DNA of 64,000 nucleotides from Ciborinia camelliae (GCA_025890175.1 JANPYM010000007.1:1802209-1866208), one strand, 5' to 3'. Counted from the first letter of the stretch, positions 8,249-20,910 are shown. Numbers and translations: made by a program. Notes: generated by a model from the letters alone, not told the origin.

Positions 8249-11200
8249 GTACCCCAACCACAGTTTACATACAAGCCGAATAAATATAACGCGCAAAAAC
8301 CTTCCACCATGCGCCCAACACATTTTTTGAAAATCAATCTGCCATCGCACCTTCATGTCGACAAAGATACCAGGAAATATTCCACCCATTTGGTTGTCGC
8401 AAATGAAGTCCTATCTTGTTTTAATCGCAATCGATACCCAAACCGACAACTTATAAATTATTCGCGCGCCCGCTCAAGGAAAGGTATCCATCTTCTTTCC
8501 ATGAATTGATATTCCTGGCATATGGGTACAAGGCTATCGATCGCATCTCATATCCTATAACGATAGTTCGATGTCTTTAGAAGGCAGTCGGCGAAGGTCT
8601 ATATCGTTCTCATTGGATCGTCGTCTCAACAATGATGGTGTATCGACATGCTTGGGTTTCTATCATATCAATTTCGGGATTTAAACGTCTCAACTTACAT
8701 CTGAAAATTGGCAGACTCTGGCCTGCATGATTTTCTTTCTTCATCAAAGCCAAATATCAGGATAATAGGGTGAGTTAAGACCGATTGATAAACGCTTCTC
8801 CTCCGGCAAACAACCCTTCATTGGGTTAAACATCGCTTCTCTGTGGACTCAGATCTCCTCAAGCCAATTTGAAAATTGTCTTGAAATTTGAATTCTCACA
8901 AAGTTCAGATGAAATGGTTAATCATCAATAGCTTCGATATATCATCTCCCTGCGCACATTAGAGATTCTGTCCTTGCGTCTAGGAATGATTTGTGTTCAT
9001 TTCGGAGGTGGGGTAAACCCCGCGTTAGGGCTAGACGGGGGATTGAAATACCGGTACTAGAGTAGGTAATCACACAAGAAATGCCCATTTTTGGCATAAG
9101 CTATTTTCCTACGAGCGTAAAATATATTGCTACTTATTCTCACTACCTCATTACCTCATGGGACTTCTAGAGTTTCAATCGTAGATGAAGTTTCATCGTT
9201 GGTACAGCTCATTTGCTAGATTTTATGACCCAAAGTCTTGGCAAGCGTGAAGCAAATAGACAAACTATGAACCTATATGTATATAGTTTGCGTTACTAGC
9301 AGAGTTGGAAGATTGTATCAGGCGAGTAGCAGATAAACAGTATAGTTAATCTTGTTTGATGTGATGTATCCTTGTGGTCTTGTCCAAATCACCGACTGCT
9401 TTCCTACAATCTAAATAGTCTCTCATATTCAATCCCGTTAACGACACCCCTCCTACCATAGAAAACAACAAGATAAATTCTTTGCTTCTGCTACTACGAA
9501 TATGGCTACTGTCCCGTCGGCGAGGTCGTATAATTCAAAACATTGAGCTTTGATTTATGGGATATGCCATTAAAGCGGAGTGTGGCATGGGGATCTCGGT
9601 CCACTGCTACAACTGAGAACACTCAACGAATAGGACTTGGGGAATACTCCATGACCATAAAAAAATAACATATGTTAATCACGAGAGCATACAACAAAAG
9701 TAGTCAATGAGATCACTGCACTTATTAGCGATTGACGTTAGTCTCAATCGAGACTCTAATAAATGCTACAAGAACGTCCAGATCCACGGATAGGAATTCA
9801 TCAGTTTAGTTCAGGATGAGATGAGTGTGAAAATTCTTCTACAGCAGACGGACAAGCACAATGAGCATCGAGGAGGATATGGATTGGAATTATACATTTG
9901 AGCTCTAAACTATTAGCCTAAACGACAAACGTGGGCAAGGTTAATCAAGCTGGAGAATCCTCGCAGCAGAATTTTTTCTCTGCTGCAATTTTGAATTCAT
10001 CGAATCTCACATCACATTTTGAGTCTAATGATATTCTACATCATACATTTATGCCCCCAATGTTAAAATCCGTACCAATCAATATTCAATATTCACATTA
10101 ACCGGTATACCATCAAGTCTCGAGTTACAAGTTCTACCGGTGCCTAAGTCTCTCCCAAAGTCTCACTCCTGGCTCCACCTTGACCCCTCCTAAAAAGAAG
10201 GATTTACTCCCAAACTGTTACACTTGTATTGTGTATTGCAAAACTTGAAGTTCGCATTGGGTTCCAGAAATGAGTGGATACTTCACAAGTGGCGAGTAGC
10301 ACTCTGAGTGGGAGTTTTGACTCCTTGGTGAAATGGAAGAGGGAGGAAATGAGTACTCTCTCGATAAAACAAGCATCACACTTGACATATGCAACCAAAA
10401 AAGTATTACTATGAGCTTTCACGTGACTTTGAGAATGAGATGTGGGGAATGGCAAAATGCGGTGCAGATGAAGCTGATTTCATACGAGAGTGTAGGAGGT
10501 GTGTCTTGATGTTCATATCGCCTCATTTTGTCTCTTGTAAATTGTATTGTAGTATCTATATAAGAGGTACTATGCAGAGATGCTGATTCTTCTAAGACTC
10601 ACGGCTTATGATCATACCCTCCATAGGAGTTCTGTCAATATCAGACCAAGCGGGGTGGGACACCATACAAGTTTTATACTCTCCCATCCTTTTGTATACA
10701 CATCTTTTTTTTTGCACGGGTTGAGTCTGAATTCGGCAGATGCCATCTATAAAGGCAGTGGTATTCCCATATCCTGTAACTATTGGAAAATGGCAACAGC
10801 AAGACCCCAGAAGTTGACCGGAGGAGACTGTGAATCAATTCCAGAAAGGCGGTCCCGCGAAAAGAGTGCAGATATCATATAATTCCTAACACTCGCCACG
10901 TTGCTCTTTCTAGGTATGTAAAGATGTTTTGTTCCACTTCTCAGTCCTGCTTTTCTTCGGGAATTGAAAACCCAAGCAATTTTCAGTACCGAGTGAATAG
11001 TTTCTCATTAATTAATAGGAATAGCTATACCCCATTTGTATATTATTATGTTTTGTCTGAATTATAAGTGGCAGGGAGGATGTTTAAGACTTTTTTTTGT
11101 TTGGAACTTTGATCAGCAAGAATCTTCGGTCCCTCATTCTCCAAATTTGTTGTGAAGGATGACGCTCTGTATATCATGAATAGATGTCGTATTAGTGTAT

Positions 11201-13718
11201 TCTAGAAGTCTAGTCATGGTCACTACAGAAAAGAATTTAGATACATTGAATCAGTGCCTAGAAGCTATCATAGATAGCTAATCTACATAGTTATCATCCA
11301 ACAACCGAGACACTCACCCCAAGTTTTCGGCAGCAAAATTTTGGGCGAGACGAGAACAATGGAGGAGTAAGAGATCAGACGGCTGCAGTTTTTCCTGAAT
11401 ACCTATATTTCAGTGAATGTTATTTTCGAAAGCTACAAAATTTCGGCATGTAAATGCTGCTATTGTATACTGCGTTGAAACCATAATATCACATATCATA
11501 CCTCAACCTCGATTCCCCAGTTTTTCAACCCTTCCTGGGAGGACGATGAATCTCTGTCTCGAAGACAAACTAAAGAGCCTGACACTGATACGGCGACATA
11601 TATATCTTCACATCTCACCTTTCATTTCGAGTGAATCACAGTCATCTCTTCGATTGTACCGGATAATCTCGGGCGGAAGGGTACACTGGTCGTTGTAAAT
11701 GAGGAACCTCAACATCAATATTATTGGGCAGATGAATAAACTTTGTATAGTTAAACTATTTCCCCTCTAATATCATGCATGCGGGCCTATGTAAATCAGT
11801 CAGGTCTCAATAAATCGGCCATACATACAACCTGGAATTGGATTAAATCATGTCGAGGGGTCGCTCCTAAAATATCATACTCTGGCGTCCGCAGGTGGTC
11901 ATATGACTCTATGTAGGTATACCTATATTCCACACGTCAGTCAGATCTCAACTCTCAAACTTCGGGAAGTAAAGTTCATTTTAGAGGAATAAATTCAAAT
12001 CCAGATATCCCGAATCTCAGATAGCGATAATATATATTCCCAAGAACGGCAATAAAGGTAGGTTTCTAGTCCGCGCAATTCACACACACACACACAAAAC
12101 CGCAGCATTGGTAGTCATGGAAGTTGAAACCCTAAGATTACCATGAATCCATATCTTCTTAACCTCGCTCCTTTTCTCTCTCACTTAATAACTTTCGACA
12201 TCATCTCGACCAGTTTTCGATACATTCGTCGCTTTCTAACCAATGAATGGATTCACTATATAATAGATCTGGATTGTTCTGAAAGAGAAAGAAGGTAAAG
12301 AGCCTAGTTGAGGGGAAAACTGGGACGGGTGAATGTGCAATTAAGCAGTTCTCAAGCATTGGAAGTGCTCAACGATGGCTTGGTAATTCACCTGTTCTTA
12401 CAGCCAAAATACGAATCAAATTCATCATCAGTCATATATAGACTGACTGAAGGCAATTGAGTTCAAACTTCGAGGCAATGCGAGCTCTACCAAAATCATA
12501 AGCCTGGATGTGCCTGTCGCCTTTGACAAAGGTGTAAATCGCATTTAATTTTCAAGAAAGGGGAGGTGTTACCTGATATAGAACTATAGTCTAAAATTTC
12601 AAGGTCCCATGCCATCTGGCAGCTTCAAATACTCCATGACAGTAATTAAGATAGATCGGAGAAGAACTTGGTACTTGCTGTTATATTTAATACTGCCCAT
12701 GGGACGATTTGCAAGTGTATGACTGGTTCGAACCTGTGTTCAAGAGTCTTTGACCATGGAATTTCAGACAGCTTTGTTGAGAGGGCATCCATGGATTTGG
12801 TCTCAATTATTGGATGTCCTTGGAGTTATGAGACGAATCATTGAGAATGAAGTGGAGAAAAAAGTGAATGTAATCTTACAATGAGTAGTAGATTAATCAA
12901 AAAGACATTTGGTATTTGTGCATAGTATTCATTTACTTAAAAGAGCCAACTCAACTCTTCTGACCTATTGATTTCTTCCTGTATAGAAAGGTTTACAATA
13001 CAGTGATTTTAGCGGTTCCTAGGAGGAATACTCTAAAGGAATAGTTGTTCATGTGGAGGGATAAGATTGTTAAGAAGCAGGAAAAACTGGCTTCATACTA
13101 GTAAGTGATCTTCAAAAATACGAAACAATCATGATAGTCTAGCAATTGCTTTACGGTTCCTATATGAGTGAAGCGATGTTAATAAGGGAGAGGGGAAAAT
13201 GTGACACTCTCAAAGCGTAAAATATGTTGGCAAGCCCCTTTTTCAATGTTGGCGCGGAGGTAGCTCTTTCCTGGCCAGTTAAACTAATTTTTCATTGTAA
13301 TACGGCTTTTTGAACAATAGTCTTGTCTATTCTTTCTTGTTTGGTTCTTTCCTATCAAGCATAGTCTAACTGCGAACAATTCGTTGTTTTTCATAGTTAG
13401 TCTTCTTTGCCTACTCCTCTGAAAAGGTTTTCCTTACTTGACAACAATGAAAACAAACTGATAACATGATATTTGTACTAGACTATTGGCAGCTAAACTT
13501 GGGTCATTCACTATCCAGAAAATCAAGAAACGATCATAAGAAAAGATTTCTGATTCATGATAACGATGGTAAAGTTAAACTGACAACATAAACCTCAATC
13601 TGAACGATATTCCAGTAACCAGTCCCTCATAGCCAGCCACCCGAGTTCCATAACTCATCGTGCAGGTCGATTTGGAAGTTAACAGCTCGTAATACTGTTA
13701 TTACCCAATTTCTCACAT
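8249..13718. other. 5.5-kb stretch with no supported gene
   Basis: Only short scattered frames occur (for example 10389-10586 and 11417-11698), with no recognisable product or clear splice connections. A short CA repeat lies at about 12083-12097. Base composition is ordinary (not AT-only), so this looks like spacer and not RIP-mutated repeat. An unrecognised multi-exon gene or non-coding RNA cannot be excluded. Confidence 0.4.
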
Positions 13719-14516
13719 TTAAGAAGCCACAGTCCCCGCATAAACTCCTACATATCGAACCTCCATTCCACTCCCGTGACCTGGAAGCGTATTCGCGTTT
13801 GGGTCTTGGGGGAAATCTCCACCAACTGCCACATTCAACAGAATATAAAACGGACTTCTCGCCAAAATGACCCAATCCTCATAGGTGCCAATATCCTTCC
13901 CCGTTACTGTGAAGTAATTGACTCCATCCAAATACCACCTAATCGTCTGAGCCTCCCACGTATCAGCCGTTCGATCAACTTTAATCGCATATGTATGGAA
14001 TTCAGAGCGATCAAACTTGGTCGAACCACCCTTGGACTTATGGTTTGCTCTATCCTTGCCCCAATGGATCGTAGCAACATTTGTGTCCGATCCGTTGGTC
14101 AGCTCAAGAATATCCCATTCTCCGCAGTGGGGCCAGGAGCTGCCTTGATTAAGCGAGGCACCTAGAGTCCAGAAAGCTGGCCAGATACCTTGTTGATTGG
14201 CTGCGGGATTATTTCCGAGTTTGATCTCGGCTTGGATGATCATTTTGTGGTCCTTCTCACACGTGAAGCTTTTCCAGGATGCAAGACGGGCAGACGTCCA
14301 AGTCCCGTGGGCGTCCTTGAGTGGAGTGATGAGAAGCGAACCGTTACCGGACAAACCGCCGTTGGCGGCAGATTCCTTGTAGTGTTGTTTTTCGTTGTTG
14401 GAATTAACCGCAGGCGTTTCGTAGTTCCAAAGGCTTGTGTTGACTTTACTTCCTGCTGCACCAACGAAGTCGTCGCTCCAGATGAGCTTGTAATTTGGCA
14501 TTGTGGGAGGAGCCAT
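13719..14516 (-). CDS. Glycoside hydrolase family 16 beta-glucanase-like protein (265 aa)
   Basis: GH16 enzymes cleave beta-1,3 or beta-1,3-1,4 glucans and related polysaccharides through a concanavalin-A-like beta-sandwich. The catalytic motif is present as CGEWDILELTN, giving Glu133, Asp135 and Glu138 of the ExDxxE pattern. Conserved fold segments include KLIWSDDFVG near the start, GIWPAFWTLG (about 110-119), ATIHWGK, FHTYAIKVDRT and ILLNVAVGGDFPQ. The start MAPPTMPNYK is the only sensible one. There is no signal peptide, which is unusual for a wall-active GH16 and more like the compact, bacterial-style single-domain members found in fungi. It could be cytosolic or exported by a non-classical route. 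The length fits a single catalytic domain with no binding module. Single exon. It sits alone at the edge of the gene-poor block. Confidence 0.88.
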   Translation of the reverse strand: MAPPTMPNYKLIWSDDFVGAAGSKVNTSLWNYETPAVNSNNEKQHYKESAANGGLSGNGSLLITPLKDAHGTWTSARLASWKSFTCEKDHKMIIQAEIKLGNNPAANQQGIWPAFWTLGASLNQGSSWPHCGEWDILELTNGSDTNVATIHWGKDRANHKSKGGSTKFDRSEFHTYAIKVDRTADTWEAQTIRWYLDGVNYFTVTGKDIGTYEDWVILARSPFYILLNVAVGGDFPQDPNANTLPGHGSGMEVRYVGVYAGTVAS

Positions 14517-14620
14517 TTTGCTGATTGATTTGGGTTGAGAGTAGAAAGATAATTGCTGAGTGTAAGATAGAATTAAATGGTATTCTGGCGAGGGGAAGAA
14601 TGAAGGTGGGAGCTGCCTAC

Positions 14621-14626
14621 TTTATA
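14621..14626 (-). promoter_or_regulatory. TATA box candidate of the GH16 gene
   Basis: TATAAA on the - strand lies about 105 bases before the GH16 start codon. The position is plausible for a core promoter, but no transcript data are available. Confidence 0.4.
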
Positions 14627-16167
14627 GTTCTGAGTTCTTGTACATTGCTAGATGATTCTAACTCCAGATTGATGTCTAAAGTTCGAGTTGACAAACTTCA
14701 TACTGGCCAAGATCAACTTTGATTGTCGAGTGAGACTTTTATGATCATACGATACCGTAAGCAATATGCATAGGCATCAAATGGCTGAGGTGCATGCTCG
14801 ACATTCTCCAGAAATTGAGACGCACTGCTTCATCAATGGCAACAACGTTGAAGTCGGCGATGGCGTACTTGACGTTTGCCCCAATTTTTCAGGCAATAAT
14901 CTGCCCTCGCAACAGTTTTATGCTAGATCCAAAGAGGAGAATTGCTGACTCAGATTATGAATGGCTCAATGAAAGGACAAATGGGAGCTTGGCAAGTATT
15001 AGCTGAGCTTACTGCCAAGAACGAGGCGAAAGTTAAAACGTGGCTCAGTTTGACGAATAAAACCTCATAGAAAGGTATGATGGCCAGAAATCTTCTGTAC
15101 TTCTCCTTGCCTTTCGCCAAGGTCCGTAAGACTCCTGTGCTAATATTTCAATAGATTTCTGAGCTATAACTGCAGCACAGATATAATTGGACATCACATT
15201 CTATATTTAATCGTAGTACAGCATTGCTAAGACATTAATGTACATGAATAGGCTATTCGTAAGCGCTTTCCAAGCGCCACGGTATATAGGTAACACAAGA
15301 ACTGCAAAGTTTAATCTGATGTCTCTGTGTTGCCACTACGGCCGAAACTCATACTCGGCCGTAATCAAGCTATATTTTGATGGAAATCGTGTTAGTTTTA
15401 CTCAGCTGAGGCGTATTTCTCAAATATTGGGGTGAAATCGACATACACTTTACCTTCCATTAGAGACTTGCTACGTTCTTCAATTCCAAGGTCCGATCCT
15501 CATCTCATCTTCCATGTAGACTGGCCGGGGTAGTGCAAAAAATAAAACGGGTTCTGACATATGTAGGGTATGTGTTGTGGGAGGCCGGCCCTTTTGCTGC
15601 CCAAGGACTATGATACGTTTTCTTTGAGAGTTCCGATATGTCGTGGTGGTGCAACGACTGGATTATCCGAAGATACCGTGCAATAACAGAAATCCAAGTG
15701 GTATTATGTGTGAGTATGCTGGCATGTTTTGCGGATCAACTGCAAGAATGTTAGTCATTATAAATTAGTCTCAAGCAAAATCCGTATGTACAATCCCGCT
15801 TGACATGAGGCCAAGTTTCTCTTAAACAATTTAGCTTATTATAGGAGAGTACAAATACCTCGTTCAACCTTACAATGCTTTTTAGGTCAAACTAATAGGT
15901 AAGCGTTGCTCATTATCAAGCATCTATCCTTTTAACATCACAAGCCGACCTATATTTTCGAGTATATCAAAGCCACCACTGTGATGTCTCCAGACATCAG
16001 AGAAATATCAAGCACAATGCATAACTCACCCTGCAAGAACAATTTTCTGATCAAGACCGGTGATCTTTTAGTGGACGTGGTTGATGCATGCTCTTGGAGT
16101 CCGATGCAGCTCTCGTTTCATGTATAATAATTTTGCACTTTTTCGGATGATGAAATTCATTTGAGAT
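14627..16167. other. Intergenic DNA, no supported gene
   Basis: Several short frames with no coding character. Nothing recognisable. Confidence 0.4.
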
Positions 16168-16368
16168 CAGGGTTGGGCACCTATACCCTACCCAGAGTAT
16201 TTCATTTTTTCGGGTGGTTTACCCTACCTTGTTAGATTCTACAAGGTAATTACCCAATAAAATCTGCAAGTATCCAAAGTATTCGGGGTATATATCATAT
16301 AATTGTTTAATACTATTGTTTAAAGTTAAAACTATTCCCAACTTTATATTTACTTTTCATTTTTCAAA

Positions 16369-16450
16369 TACTAACCCTAACCCTAAAATTCTAATTCAAA
16401 ATCTAACACTAACCCTAATTCTAATTCAAAATCTAACACTAACCCTAACT
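16369..16450 (+). repeat. Telomere-like CCCTAA interstitial repeats inside the hAT element
   Basis: ACTAACCCTAACCCTAA is followed by two near-identical units, each TTCTAATTCAAAATCTAACA then CTAACCCTAA. Fungal telomeres are TTAGGG, so these are interstitial telomere-like tracts, here as part of a transposon interior. Confidence 0.7.
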
Positions 16451-16454
16451 CTCA

Positions 16455-16570
16455 ATTTCCTTTCACTTTTCATTTTCCATCCTTTCCACTTTCCACCCTT
16501 TCCATTTTCCACCCTTTCCACTTTCCACCCTTTCCACTTTCCATTCTTTCTACTTTTCACCTTTTCCATT
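16455..16570 (+). repeat. Pyrimidine-rich ~17-bp minisatellite
   Basis: Units of the form TTTCCA(C/T)CCTTTCCAC repeat about six times with small changes, inside the hAT element. Confidence 0.65.
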
Positions 16571-16744
16571 TTTCCCCCCCAACTAAACAATTACATAATA
16601 TATACCCTGAATACCCCGAATACCCAGGGCATTTCACGAAATGATTACTCTACCCTGCAAAGAAAAAATAGGATAATCAATCGGCGGGTTTTACCCCGGG
16701 TTACCCCGGGTATACCCTACCCTGTGCCCAACCCTGTTTGAGAT

Positions 16745-19600
16745 GTAAGGTTTTGTATGCCGCAAATTGGTAATCGTCACATATTAGGATATTCGGTACT
16801 CATGGTCCTATATTCGGAGAATGCAATAAAGTGGAGAATTTGGTTTGTAGACCTAGGGAGTCAAGAATGAATGAAAGTGAAGATGAAGATGAAGATGTAG
16901 TGAGGTTAAAAAAGCGAGATCGAAGGTCGCTCATGCTTAGGCCCCATGTTGCGTGACCTCTACAACCAAGCCAAAAATCACGTTGTCCTCTCCCACAACA
17001 CCACGCGATGACACACTGTAAATAGGCAAACCTTCTTTGCTTCGACAATAGCTACCAAATTTATATAAAGTATATGATGATATTGTAGTTCAAATAAGTT
17101 TTGCCCTTCTGATGCATTTTCATTGCTTTTCTTATCGGAGCAGCCTTAGGCGTGACATAACATCATTACAGACTCGGGATCCAGAGTCCAGTTCCCTGAA
17201 TACATCGGAGTGCTTGTGAGAATGAATTCTATTATCAGAAGCATTTAGAGATAAGTCGTTATTGCTAAAATTTGTCGACTTTCTGGTACCCATGCAGTCT
17301 GGAAACTTCATTATCTGATCCAGCTCTGGCCGAACACTCTCGATACCCGCGGGTCCTTCGATTTTATGTAACTTTTCGGCGCTATCATGATCATTCTTAT
17401 ACTTTGGGATATAAAACTCTTAGCCTAAATACAGAGCCATGATTGACAGAACGATATATTCTAACAGATTTCGCTTTAAAATACCGACCACTCTTCCCCC
17501 TTGCTACACTCTCGGCTAATAAATTTAGGCGAAATGCTTTCTCATTCCAGACTGAAGCAGCTTATAGTATTAAGTCAAATTCATATATTTTAGGGCCCAT
17601 GGAAAGTCTTCTCCTGAATGAAGTTTTCTCTATCTAAAACTATTTCAAAGAACTTTTAAAAAAACAAAATTGAATTTTTGGAAGGAATATGTCACATTTC
17701 AAATTGTCACGCGTACCGTGACGCTCTCAGCCACTAGTCTATTACTTAGCGCGCAGGAATCGGATCCGTTAATTTGCCATAGAAACGATGCCTCATTGCC
17801 CTAATTATGAAGCATTTGATAGTTTTTTGCTTTTCAGAAGTTTCAGTTTAGAGTTCAGAATAGGTGCGGTGGGGAGTTGTAGCCTTATACCCACGATCGG
17901 AGTGCCTAGTAGTGTAGGTAAAGTTTATTATCCACTGTTATTAGATAGTGAGAAATGGGATACTATCTCAGTAAGAATGTTCTTGAAGTAGACTTACTAG
18001 TCTCCTAGCTATCTTGAAACTCGAACCATGTGACTTGCTACCCATATCAGAATGAAAGTAGTCTCCTAACCTCAAAGTAAACTTATCGGCGATCGCCGAT
18101 TGAATGATACAAATCAAATTCTAACCCATTCCAGCTCTATATATCATAATATAAGCGTACCATCCTTCCAAATAACCAATGCACCTTTTTGTCAAGAGAG
18201 TCCTGAATCTCAAAACATGGACTCTAGAAGTAAAATCGACGTAATCTATTTTGGTACTATACTAGCAGGCTAGCTGTAACAGTATCGGATAACTTCCACT
18301 TTAAGCTGTAAAGTCAAGATAGAGAAAAGGAAAGCTGAGGTCATAGTAAGTCACTGATGCATGACAATATAAACTTCTTAATATCTTGAAAATCGCTCAA
18401 GTTAGCAAAAAAGACCTCAGGTATGACTTCCCAAGCTCGACAGAGAGTCTTTATAGTAGTTTTTGGTGCCCGAAGCGCAACAACAGTCCTGGACAGAGGA
18501 CCACAGTCGGATTTTCTGTTTGCTAAGTTCAGGATCGTGAGATTTCGAGATCCTTTTATGCTGCTTGAAGACTGCTGAGACCTGAGATGAATGTATATTG
18601 GACCTCGGAGCTAGGATGATATAAGAAAGGATTCGCTGTTCTAAAACTATAAAGCGGGCCCCTCCGTCATATACTCTCCATCGTCCCCCCTCATCACATT
18701 TTGTAGTATCCCGCCATCTCCACTCTTGCTCTGCCAAACTACACTCTCTCTTATCATACAAGGTCGCAACTGATGATGAAGCGAATTAAATGTTGACGTG
18801 TCGGGTGTGCGGAGCCTTTCATTATTTTTGTACTCATCTAATGGTCACGCTGAGGAATTTCCGACAGAAGTTGAAAAATAATAAAACATCCCAAAATTGA
18901 CAACAAAAAATAAAATAATATTACTTCTACTCCAATCCAATTGGGATATTTCCGGATCCCTTAGCCAAGAAAGATAACAGAAAACTGGCTCCGAGGTATC
19001 TCTCTGAACTCCCATGCGGCCCTTGTGAACAGTAAAATGTATAGTCAGATTTCCCATACTTTATTGAAGGAGAACATGGAATTCTTTAGTTATACATTAA
19101 ACGTCTCTATCTACTAGGGTGTTACCTAGTTCAATGATATTCCAGATTGGGAGTCCAAATTACTTAGTCACGCACTCAGGCTTATATTCCATTCACCTCA
19201 TATGGTTCTAAGCCAAACTATTTCCTTGTTCACTCATAACCCCCCTACAAATAAGTTCCTCCCTCTCCAAAGGCCTGCTATATAAATTCCCATTCTTCCC
19301 CATTCTATCTTCCCCAGCCCTGTACCAAACGGCTTGTGCTCATCACATAAGGGGAGCAACAAGCATCAAATCCATCCCTAGACATATGAAGCATCCTTAG
19401 AGTTCATATAGAATGTATAGACTATTACTCCAAAAGTCGATGGTAAAACAGGAGGGAATAAAAACAACCCATTACGCAATATATAGAACTATAACAATTC
19501 AAAACTAAAAAAAACAATGAAAATACCGGATAACAAAAAGACTCAATCTTATTTCCAATATCGAACCCTATATTCCAAACTTCTTTTTCTTTTAAATTTT
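16745..19600. other. Intergenic DNA, no supported gene
   Basis: Short frames only; the longest is 114 codons on the - strand near 18417-18761, with no recognisable features. No transposon ends found. Confidence 0.4.
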
Positions 19601-19615
19601 AATTAAAAAGAATAA

Positions 19616-19722
19616 TTCAAAATTATTAAATAAAAAATTATTAAACAAAAAATTATCAAACAAAAAATTATTAAACAAAAAATTATTAAACAAAAAATTA
19701 TCAAATAAAAAATTATTAAATA
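19616..19722 (+). repeat. 15-bp AT minisatellite, left array (~7 units)
   Basis: Units of (C/T)AAAAAATTATTAAA repeat about seven times with C/T variants. The same unit occurs again at 20686-20836 in the same orientation. Confidence 0.8.
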
Positions 19723-20095
19723 ATATTAATTGTATATTTTAAAATAATTAATAATATAATAAAAAGAAAATATTAAAATAAAATTATAATAAATTAATTT
19801 GATTAAGAAGTATATATTTAGTACATCGCAACTTTTTTTTCAACTGCCCCTATCACCCTGGTCACCCAGATCTTATTTGTCTTAAAAATTCCGAATCAAA
19901 TATTTTGTCTAAACTTCAATTACATTATCAACAATTATTACCATTATCCGATTTGTACATATATTATTCGAAAATGGCCTATACATTTAAATTCAAAATC
20001 ATCATCAAAATTATTAACTTTATCATTATCATCAATTATTAATTATCAATCATTCAATCAAATTATTATTTAAACCAACTTATATTGTTGGAATC

Positions 20096-20245
20096 ACTAT
20101 AGGCGATGGAGAACAAATGTACTATAGTATGCAGTGTATTTGGCTCGAAGCTTTGAAAACTATGCTACAGATCAACTATATATGCCCGCTAGCGCATGCT
20201 AGCGCCGTAGCGCGGGGGTGCCGCAGGCACGTGATTTATCCAACA
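20096..20245. mobile_element. Solo LTR, copia-like (150 bp)
   Basis: The block begins TGTTGGAATC and ends TTATCCAACA, with TGTTGGA...TCCAACA as a perfect 7-bp inverted end, the typical form of copia-type LTRs. Flanking 5-mers are TATAT (20091-20095) and CATAT (20246-20250). They differ by one C-to-T transition, consistent with a 5-bp target duplication later hit by RIP. It contains a GC-rich palindromic core (GCTAGCGCATGCTAGC) and a CACGTG box. No internal retrotransposon sequence lies next to it, so it is a solo LTR left by recombination. Low size and one decayed flank keep confidence moderate. Confidence 0.6.
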
Positions 20246-20685
20246 CATATATATAAACTTTAGCTAAATTATACAATTTTGTTATTTTTGAATTAATATA
20301 ATTATATTAAAATTGATTTATACATTTTCAAAATATTATAAATTTTGATTATATAATTACACACAAATCACTTTCAAACAATATAAACAACATAAACAAA
20401 TAAATAACAATTATTAATAATATCTTTATACAATAAATAAAATATTTAATATAACAAATCTAAACAACCAAATCCAAATTATAATTTCGATTAATCGAAT
20501 TTTAATATTTTTGTTTTATTTGTTAGTATTATTCAAACCCTACATTGTTATCTAATGAAAAAAAAGTTGCGATATAGCAGTTTAGCTGCCCTTATATGCT
20601 ACTCCCCTATACCCTATGCGGTATAGCTTACCACGTGATCCCTGATCATGTGACCGGAAACCATATGACCTGATTCTCCAATAAA

Positions 20686-20836
20686 TAAAAAATTATTAAA
20701 TAAAAAATTATTAAATAAAAAATTATTAAATAAAAAATTATTAAATAAAAAATTATTAAATAAAAAATTATTAAATAAAAAATTATTAAATAAAAAATTA
20801 TTAAATAAAAAATTATTAAAATAAAAAATTATTAAA
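20686..20836 (+). repeat. 15-bp AT minisatellite, right array (~10 units)
   Basis: Ten nearly perfect head-to-tail copies of TAAAAAATTATTAAA. It is more homogeneous than the left array at 19616-19722, which suggests more recent expansion. Confidence 0.9.
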
Positions 20837-20910
20837 ATAAAATTTTAAGTTTTTTAAAAAAAATAAAAACAAAAGAAAGAGTTTTGATTAAAAAAAGGTA
20901 TTATTTCAAT

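Larger units (their letters stand above)
16168..16736. mobile_element. hAT-type non-autonomous transposon (569 bp)
   Basis: The ends form an inverted repeat: CAGGGTTGGGCAC at 16168-16180 and its exact complement GTGCCCAACCCTG at 16724-16736. The element is flanked by an identical 8-bp direct repeat TTTGAGAT (16160-16167 and 16737-16744). An 8-bp target duplication and ends beginning CAGGG are the hAT hallmark. Subterminal copies of a GGGTA/TACCC motif occur at both ends, like the transposase-binding repeats of hAT elements. There is no transposase frame. The interior holds telomere-like CCCTAA repeats and a pyrimidine-rich array of TTTCCACCC-like units. Both target-site copies are still perfect, so the insertion is not very old. 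Confidence 0.85.
19601..20910. other. AT-rich island (RIP-like) with nested repeats
   Basis: Long runs contain almost only A and T. They are interrupted by a GC-rich block at 20177-20232 (part of a solo LTR) and by the short ordinary stretch at 20575-20680. An inverted pair lies at 19824-19842 (CATCGCAACTTTTTTTTCA) and 20556-20574 (its complement with one transition), each bordered by TA. It suggests a ~750-bp degenerate TA-inserting element. No coding capacity. Confidence 0.55.

Noticed and set aside
12722..12740. GGTTCGAACC palindrome resembling a tRNA B box
   Set aside because: No A box or acceptor stem at the right distance; a 10-bp palindrome alone is weak evidence.
16316..16741. 141-codon frame on the + strand
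   Set aside because: It lies inside the hAT element and translates telomere-like and pyrimidine repeats; it overruns the TIR.
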